From CAYMUN01 sp964393835 (GTDB lineage: Bacteria > Patescibacteriota > Saccharimonadia > Saccharimonadales > UBA4665), in assembly GCA_964393835.1 (NCBI GenBank), contig CAYMUN010000022.1:1-12618 (forward strand): a DNA stretch of 12,618 nucleotides, given 5' to 3'. This document shows, one piece after another, positions 8,350 through 12,618 of the stretch. The notes under the pieces were generated by a model. It was not told the origin of the DNA. It worked only from the letters and a program-made list of their open reading frames with translations, and did no database searches. The position numbers and the translations under genes were made by a program. Positions within the stretch are counted from its first letter, which is position 1; each line of letters opens with the position of its first letter.

Positions 8350-8393
8350 ATTTACTCCTGTAATTTTAGCACAAGCAGGGTTTCAGGCCGAGA
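8350..8393 (-). promoter_or_regulatory. Probable extended -10 promoter and RBS for the wecB operon
   Basis: In this 44-base gap the minus strand carries TGCTAAAAT (8371 down to 8363), an extended -10 box with five of six consensus bases. AGGAG follows at about 8359-8355, then the GTG start of wecB. No good -35 hexamer is seen at 16-18 bases upstream. If used, the leader would be about nine bases, just enough for the ribosome binding site. No hairpin plus U-tract is visible, so read-through from the secreted-protein genes is also possible. Confidence 0.5.
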
Positions 8394-10391
8394 TTATTTA
8401 GGCGTTCCCCAAGCGTGTCGCAGAGAAGTATTGCCTGCGTCGTAATAGAAGAGCTGAATATTGCCATTAAAGCTGACTGCGGTAGAATCCTGGCCAACTT
8501 GTCCCACATCGGTTGAAGCCGATACAGACAAGCCGTCAAGTGTGTTAAATTGCCAGCCCAAGTTATCGCTCCAGGCGATCCGCAAGTCCTTGCCGTCAAC
8601 GTCATAGTAATAAACATATAATGTGGAGCCTAGCACAACAACCGATGGCACTGCGCCGGTATTGAGATTCCAGTGGCCAATCGAACCTATATCGCCATCC
8701 AGATTCTCAAAGTGCCATCCGGTATTATCACTCCAGGCGTGGCGAATATTGCCGTATTGTGCATCATAATAAAATAGTTGCAAGGTGGTACCGTAGAGGG
8801 TAGCTGCCGGGTTGAGGCCGATATTGGCGTTCCAGTGGCCAATCGCACCCAGGTCTCCGTCAAGATTCTCAAAATGCCAGCCGCTGGCGTTGCTCCAGGC
8901 GTGGCGAAGGTTACCGTTTTGAATGTCGTAATAGAACAACTGAAGGCTTGTACCGTAGCTGACTACCATCGGATCCAAGCCAAGATTGGCATCGGCGTGG
9001 GCAACCGATGCTGGGTTACCGTCAAGCGTTTCGAAGTGCCATATGTTCCCCGTATCCATCCAGGCGTGGCGCAAATCACCGGCTGGTGTACTGTAATAAA
9101 AAACCTGCAGAGTGCCGGAATAGCCGGTAGCCGTCGGCATCATGCCGACATCAAACATTATTCGTCCGTTGTTGCCGCCGGCGCCGTCCAGGGTTTCAAA
9201 TTGCCAGGTTGACCCATCCGCTGAAGATGCATGGCGCAAAGTGTGATTGGCAGAGTCGTAGTAGAAGACGTGCAGAACATTATTAAACACTGTAGCTGTC
9301 GGAGTGGTCCCCACGTTGCCGGTTATTTGGCCGCTGCCGCCACCGGCTCCATCGAGAGTGGAGAAACTCCAACCGCCGGTTGTGCTAACTCCGTGCTTAA
9401 GTACGGCTGCAGTTGCATCGTAGTAAAACACATGGAGGTCGGTACCAAATTGAATCGCCGTTGAGGCATGTCCGGTATCATCGGCGCTAACGTTTACAGC
9501 AGGTGATTTGCCGTCCAGTGTTTCAAAATTCCAAGTCGTTGATAGCGGCGAAGTCGTGCCTTGAGTGATGGTTGATCCGAACCAACCTTCAAAAATGCCC
9601 GGGAAACTTTGGCCTAGATGTGGCGTGTAAGTATACAGAGATGCTGTCGTTCCGTTTTCCAGGAAAATCGATTGACCGTCGATAGTTGCATAGCCGTCGT
9701 AATAGTTACTGGCGCAGGTGGCGCAGCGTTTTCTGGTGCCTTGTGTCATAAAGCCGCCGTAAGTAATACTGCCGTCGTCGTCCCACGCGGTGTTGCCGAT
9801 GCTGCGCTCTTTATTAAACTTCAGCTGCCAGCCCCCCCACAGAACCTGGCGGGTAAAGCCGGCGTATTTTGCGTTGCAGCCGCCGCTGTCGGGGCAGCCA
9901 TAACCCATGGCTGAGTTGTAGCGCCAGGTGTCGCAGCTGGTGCCAGTGATAAGGCTTTCTTCTTTTTGCAAGGTCGAAATAAGAACTTCGGGGTTAAATC
10001 CCCACATTTGGGCCGATTTATAAATAATCTGTGAAGCGGGAATCTGGGCCGGACCCCACGCTGTGTTCCAGGTAAACGCCTGCGATACCCAGCCGGTACT
10101 ATTGCCGACGCGTGTGTTGTCGCCGTAGTACCAATCTGTGCCATCCCAGCGGAAGTTGATGTCGTTGTAGCCGCTAAGGCACGGGGAGGCGGTGCCTAGC
10201 TTGGTAAACGGACCGGTACGAGCATGCAAAAAGTCGTCAATTTGCGTTTGGCTTAGCGAGCCGACATTATCAAAAACCTGATCGTCCATCAGGTGGCTAT
10301 TGGTGTAGTCGGCGGCGTGGGCGTGTCCGCCTAAGAGCAGGGCAACCGCGAATGCGGCGACTATGGGGGTTAGGAATCGGAATTTCTTCAT
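8394..10391 (-). CDS. Secreted protein: lysozyme-like domain plus seven lectin-like propeller repeats
   Basis: This 665-residue protein begins with a signal peptide (KKFR, hydrophobic core, likely cleavage after AHA at 26). Residues about 28-273 form one domain with SLSQTQIDDFL (45-55), GFNPEVLISTLQKEESL (131-147), AMGYGCPDSGGC (161-172), a GFTRQVLWGGWQL block (178-190) and YTPHLG (255-260). I recall this pattern from proteins called hemagglutinin or hypothetical in Actinobacteria and Saccharibacteria. The helix ending in KEE (E144/E145) resembles the catalytic-Glu region of lysozyme-like transglycosylases, though activity is unproven. Six cysteines (71, 153, 166, 172, 223, 226) could form disulfides. 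Residues 287-665 are seven repeats of 53-55 residues starting with W.F.TLDG and containing FYYD and LRHAW, like the seven-bladed PLL-type lectins. It has no membrane anchor at the C-terminus. TAATG overlap links it to the upstream gene. Confidence 0.85.
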   Translation of the reverse strand: MKKFRFLTPIVAAFAVALLLGGHAHAADYTNSHLMDDQVFDNVGSLSQTQIDDFLHARTGPFTKLGTASPCLSGYNDINFRWDGTDWYYGDNTRVGNSTGWVSQAFTWNTAWGPAQIPASQIIYKSAQMWGFNPEVLISTLQKEESLITGTSCDTWRYNSAMGYGCPDSGGCNAKYAGFTRQVLWGGWQLKFNKERSIGNTAWDDDGSITYGGFMTQGTRKRCATCASNYYDGYATIDGQSIFLENGTTASLYTYTPHLGQSFPGIFEGWFGSTITQGTTSPLSTTWNFETLDGKSPAVNVSADDTGHASTAIQFGTDLHVFYYDATAAVLKHGVSTTGGWSFSTLDGAGGGSGQITGNVGTTPTATVFNNVLHVFYYDSANHTLRHASSADGSTWQFETLDGAGGNNGRIMFDVGMMPTATGYSGTLQVFYYSTPAGDLRHAWMDTGNIWHFETLDGNPASVAHADANLGLDPMVVSYGTSLQLFYYDIQNGNLRHAWSNASGWHFENLDGDLGAIGHWNANIGLNPAATLYGTTLQLFYYDAQYGNIRHAWSDNTGWHFENLDGDIGSIGHWNLNTGAVPSVVVLGSTLYVYYYDVDGKDLRIAWSDNLGWQFNTLDGLSVSASTDVGQVGQDSTAVSFNGNIQLFYYDAGNTSLRHAWGTPK
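8397..9533 (-). repeat. Seven tandem propeller-blade repeats within the secreted protein
   Basis: Each unit is 53-55 codons. Blades run 9533-9372, 9371-9207, 9206-9042, 9041-8880, 8879-8718, 8717-8556 and 8555-8397. The shared pattern is W.F(E/S/N)(T/N)LDG, then a variable loop, a strand ending in (L/I).(V/L)(F/Y)YYD, and LRHAW before the next W. Blades 4-6 are most alike; 5 and 6 also share the insert IGHWN and nearly identical DNA around it (for example CCAGTGGCCAATCG), which points to recent internal duplication. Blades 1 and 2 carry weaker endings (LKHGVS, LRHASS), blade 3 has FYYST in place of FYYD, and blade 6 has LRIAW. Confidence 0.9.
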
Positions 10392-10975
10392 TATTGAACC
10401 GTCAAAGTGTAATTAGGTGATTCGCTTGTTTGGCCACTTTTAGATGCGACAAACTTAACTTGCCATGTTCCTTTTGTAAGTCCGATCGAATTGGCATTCC
10501 AATCGAAGATAGCAGTTCCGTTGTCATCTACTGCCTTAGCTCCCAGTTTGATAGTAGTTGAATCTTTTGTGAACCAAATATCGCATGTAGATCCGAGCAC
10601 AGAATTACAGGAAGATTCTTCCTGAGGACTTTTTGTTTGATCCGAGCCATCAAGCAATATCGTGTTATGGCCGAAGGCTTGACCGTAAGGCGACGCCAGC
10701 GTCGAAGAATTATACTGCGGATCTGTTTGAGGCGTTGGCGAGGGGGAGGAGCTATTGGTTGAGCCCGAACTTGATCCGCTGCCGCTCGCTGAGCCTTGGC
10801 CCGGATGATTTGTGCCTTGATCCTGTTTGCTAGCCGGCGTTTCAGTGGGAGTTACGGTGTTGGCGGTAGATTTGGGGCGGGTGTTATGAACATAAGCCGC
10901 CGCACCGACTGCAAGCAGGGCAAGGGCTGCGACGGCATAAATTGTTATTTGTTTTTTGCTCAACTTTTTGGCCAA
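10391..10975 (-). CDS. Membrane-anchored surface protein with Ser/Gly/Pro linker and Ig-like C-terminus
   Basis: I do not recognise this 194-residue protein as a named family. It has a short basic N-terminus (MAKKLSKKQ), one transmembrane helix (about 10-29) and a low-complexity linker rich in Ser, Gly, Thr and Pro (about 33-90). The C-terminal part (about 91-194) has beta-rich character ending in KGTWQVKFVASKSGQ and NYTLTV, the look of an Ig-like or Big domain. C123 and C131 could pair outside the cell. The topology should be N-in with the C-terminal domain outside. The start is TTG with a G-rich run (GGGGGG) four bases upstream; no in-frame ATG offers an alternative before the helix. Its TAA overlaps the ATG of the secreted lectin-like gene by one base (TAATG), so the two are co-translated and may act together, perhaps as anchor and partner (inference). 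Confidence 0.75.
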   Translation of the reverse strand: MAKKLSKKQITIYAVAALALLAVGAAAYVHNTRPKSTANTVTPTETPASKQDQGTNHPGQGSASGSGSSSGSTNSSSPSPTPQTDPQYNSSTLASPYGQAFGHNTILLDGSDQTKSPQEESSCNSVLGSTCDIWFTKDSTTIKLGAKAVDDNGTAIFDWNANSIGLTKGTWQVKFVASKSGQTSESPNYTLTVQ

Positions 10976-11073
10976 GTAACCCCCCGTTTTTGTTTATCAA
11001 AAACTGGCATCATTATAGCATAAGTGTTGTTAGTTAAACACTGACCGTGACAGGAGTAAACTGGCCGGCGTCG
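10976..11073 (-). promoter_or_regulatory. Extended -10 promoter for the surface-protein pair, with a dyad near -35
   Basis: The minus strand reads TGCTATAAT (11020 down to 11012), a consensus extended -10 box. The expected start point is near 11005, giving a leader of about 30 bases before the TTG at 10975, with GGGGGG as ribosome binding site. The -35 region is weak. An inverted repeat AGTGTT / AACACT (11023-11028 and 11037-11042, eight-base spacer) covers the spacer and -35 area and could be an operator. No hairpin plus U-tract follows galE, so read-through from galE is possible. Confidence 0.65.
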
Positions 11074-12042
11074 TTACTTATTAGCCAGCTTTTCGTGCCA
11101 TTGCAATGCATCGCTGACAATCCGCTCCAAATCGTATTCCGGCGTCCATCCCAAAACTTTCTTAGCCCGTGCGTTGCCAGCTATTAATTCGGCGGGGTCG
11201 CCTGCGCGGCGCATGGCATCTCGGCGCCTTATTTTTTTGCCGGCGGCTTTCTCGATTGCAGCAAGCACCTCGAGCACGGAGTAGCCCCGGCCCGATCCCA
11301 GGTTGATTGGCTGACACATTTTTTTGCCGGCCACCATTTGTTCGGCGGCAATCACGTGTGCTCGCGCAATGTCGGCGACGTGCACGAAGTCGCGCACGGC
11401 AGTGCCGTCTTTTGTCGGGTAATCGGTGCCAAAGACATCCAGCGTTTTACCGGTCTGGAGCGCGGTAACAGCCTTTGAAATGAGGTGCGTTACAACCGGA
11501 TATTCGGGGCCAATCCCTCCGTACGCGCCCGTGGCATTAAAATACCGAAACGCCACCCAATTAAGCTTATAGGCCAGCTCGTAGCCGTAGAGCATTTGTT
11601 CTACCAAAAGCTTGCTGATGCCGTATGGGTTGATCGGGCTGGTTTCGGCCGATTCATCTATGGGGTTAGCGGCCGGCTCCCCGTAAACGGCAGCGGTTGA
11701 TGAAAAAATGAAATTATTAACGCCTGACTTGGCAGCCGCGTCTATTACGTTGAGCGCTCCAACGCTGTTGTTGGTGTAATAAAGCCAGGGTTCACGCACT
11801 GATTCCTCAACTTGGATTTTGGCGGCAAAACACAAAACGGCGTCAAATTTTTGCGTTTTAAAGGCATTGGTCAGCGCTTTGCGATCAAGAATGTCGCCCT
11901 TGATTAGTTTGGCTTTTTTTAGGTTGTGCGCATGCCCCGTCGACAAATTATCGAACACCACGGCTTCATGCCCGGCTTCTTCGAGCAAGAGAGTGGTAAC
12001 TCCGCCAATGTAGCCGGCCCCACCGACAACAAGTACTTTCAT
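11074..12042 (-). CDS. galE: UDP-glucose 4-epimerase
   Basis: A 322-residue extended short-chain dehydrogenase/reductase that interconverts UDP-Glc and UDP-Gal (in some members also the GlcNAc/GalNAc pair). The NAD-binding motif GGAGYIGG is at 7-14; VFDNLSTG (29-36) is the GalE signature after strand 2. The catalytic triad is FSSTAAVYG (T116 in the place of E. coli Ser124) with Y140 and K144 in YGISK. FRYFNATGA (165-173), THLI (185-188), GTDYPTKDGTAVRDFVHV (205-222) and NLGSGRGYSVLEV (247-259) are all as in the family. The loop after NATGA is shorter than in E. coli and the protein lacks about 15 residues overall. The ATG at 12042 has no usable ribosome binding site; a -10 box lies six bases upstream, suggesting a leaderless message. 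It probably supplies the glycan operon downstream. Confidence 0.97.
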   Translation of the reverse strand: MKVLVVGGAGYIGGVTTLLLEEAGHEAVVFDNLSTGHAHNLKKAKLIKGDILDRKALTNAFKTQKFDAVLCFAAKIQVEESVREPWLYYTNNSVGALNVIDAAAKSGVNNFIFSSTAAVYGEPAANPIDESAETSPINPYGISKLLVEQMLYGYELAYKLNWVAFRYFNATGAYGGIGPEYPVVTHLISKAVTALQTGKTLDVFGTDYPTKDGTAVRDFVHVADIARAHVIAAEQMVAGKKMCQPINLGSGRGYSVLEVLAAIEKAAGKKIRRRDAMRRAGDPAELIAGNARAKKVLGWTPEYDLERIVSDALQWHEKLANK

Positions 12043-12135
12043 AGCCTGAGTATACTTCAGGCGGAAGGGAACGGGGAACAGCCAGATCTCAGTTCTTTGT
12101 TCTCCGATCTTGCTTGGTCAGATATAATGGTGCTA
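12043..12135. promoter_or_regulatory. Divergent promoter region with two start-proximal -10 boxes
   Basis: This 93-base gap separates galE (minus) from the VanW-domain gene (plus). On the minus strand TATACT (12054 down to 12049) lies six bases before the galE ATG. On the plus strand a perfect TATAAT (12123-12128) lies seven bases before the ATG at 12136. Neither start has a Shine-Dalgarno sequence at a normal distance. Both transcripts would therefore begin at or beside the start codon. The -35 regions are weak (TTCTCC at 12100-12105 for the plus strand with a 17-base spacer; none clear for galE). Confidence 0.65.
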
Positions 12136-12618
12136 ATGGCTAAAAAGACCGATATTATCGAAGACGATCTGGTAGATTTGCCCGAACCGTCGGCTGACGA
12201 CACCATCAGCTTAAACATGCCGCGCCATTGGCCCAAACCAGCCCGCTGGGGGTTATGGGCGGTGGTGATTGTGGCTGGCGTTTTGGTCGGCGTGCAGGTT
12301 GTTTTTGCCGGCAAGGCTCTGCCAGGGGTCACCGCTAACGGTGCCTCGATTAGCGATCTTGGTGAATCCGCGGCCCTGGAAGCGACCCAAAGCCACCTGG
12401 ACGACTTCAACCAGCAGCTCATTTCATTGAACGTTAACGGTACGACGGTAAGTATTAATGCTGAAAAGCTCGGCACCCAGTATGACAACGAAAGGGCCGT
12501 GGCTCAGGCGCTGGCTTACGGGCACAGCGGCAGCCTGTTTACCCGGCTCGGCCAGGAGATACGCGCGCTTTTGGGCGGGCACAGCAACTTTGCGGCCTTT
12601 ACGCTTGACGACGGCAAG
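12136..12618 (+). CDS. Membrane-anchored VanW/YoaR-like protein with peptidoglycan-binding domain, C-terminus cut by window edge
   Basis: The frame is open from the ATG at 12136 to the window end (161 codons). An acidic cytoplasmic N-terminus (IIEDDLVDLPEPSADD) leads to a single transmembrane helix at about 38-57, then an outside domain beginning LPGVTANGASISDLGE (62-77). VSINAEKLGTQYD (105-117) and AVAQALAYGHSGS (121-133) match the PG_binding_4 pattern found ahead of VanW domains and some L,D-transpeptidases. Which of the two catalytic or binding modules follows cannot be seen. An in-frame ATG at 12127 exists but overlaps the TATAAT box, so 12136 is preferred. It probably acts on or binds the cell wall, diverging from the glycan genes. 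A minus-strand frame over this gene is a shadow. Confidence 0.85.
   Translation, partial: MAKKTDIIEDDLVDLPEPSADDTISLNMPRHWPKPARWGLWAVVIVAGVLVGVQVVFAGKALPGVTANGASISDLGESAALEATQSHLDDFNQQLISLNVNGTTVSINAEKLGTQYDNERAVAQALAYGHSGSLFTRLGQEIRALLGGHSNFAAFTLDDGK

Noticed and set aside
8778..9212. 144-codon plus-strand frame over the propeller repeats
   Set aside because: Its length comes from the repeated composition of the real gene on the other strand; the product has no recognisable pattern beyond the mirrored repeats.
11041..11073. Terminator after galE
   Set aside because: Only a poor CTGTCACGGTCAG-type stem is present and there is no U-tract.
12057..12488. 143-codon minus-strand frame over the VanW-domain gene
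   Set aside because: It is antisense to a gene with clear family motifs and shows no domain of its own; its Ser/Thr-rich content looks like a shadow translation.

Overview
The window looks like part of a glycan (capsule or exopolysaccharide) locus from a bacterium of the Candidate Phyla Radiation, most plausibly a Saccharibacterium (TM7). This is an inference from protein style, not a database match. The points behind it are an intermediate base composition, very tight packing with overlapping starts, frequent TTG/GTG starts, and a secreted protein whose N-terminal domain resembles one I know from Actinobacteria and Saccharibacteria. TGA clearly works as a stop codon at several overlapping gene junctions, which argues against the Gracilibacteria/Absconditabacteria code in which UGA is glycine.

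Layout, right to left, since nearly everything is on the minus strand. At the right edge a plus-strand gene (12136 onward, cut by the window end) encodes a membrane-anchored protein with a VanW-type peptidoglycan-binding domain. It diverges from galE (11074-12042, minus). The 93-base gap between them holds two back-to-back -10 boxes, each only 6-7 bases from its start codon, so both messages may be leaderless. Next come two exported proteins. One is a 194-residue single-pass protein with a Ser/Gly/Pro linker. The other is a 665-residue secreted protein that joins a putative lysozyme-like domain to exactly seven lectin-like propeller repeats. The pair appears to be driven by an extended -10 promoter at about 11012-11020.

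From 8349 down to base 1 lies one continuous operon of nine genes in which consecutive genes overlap, apart from one junction with a single-base gap. The order is wecB (UDP-GlcNAc 2-epimerase), a Wzx-type flippase, a SAM methyltransferase, two GT4 glycosyltransferases, a second methyltransferase, two GT2 glycosyltransferases, and a third GT4 glycosyltransferase cut by the left edge. A second extended -10 box sits just upstream of wecB.

Working together (inference): GalE supplies UDP-Gal or UDP-GalNAc and WecB supplies UDP-ManNAc. Five glycosyltransferases build a lipid-linked oligosaccharide on the inner face of the membrane, two methyltransferases may modify or cap it, and the flippase moves it outward. 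No initiating phosphoglycosyltransferase, Wzy polymerase or chain-length regulator is visible, so those functions would have to lie outside the window. The secreted lectin-like protein and the VanW-domain protein fit a cell-surface theme, possibly contact with a host cell wall.

No stretch longer than 300 bases lacks a gene. The three intergenic gaps (8350-8393, 10976-11073, 12043-12135) are described under regulatory features. No tRNA, rRNA, CRISPR array, insertion sequence or convincing terminator was seen.
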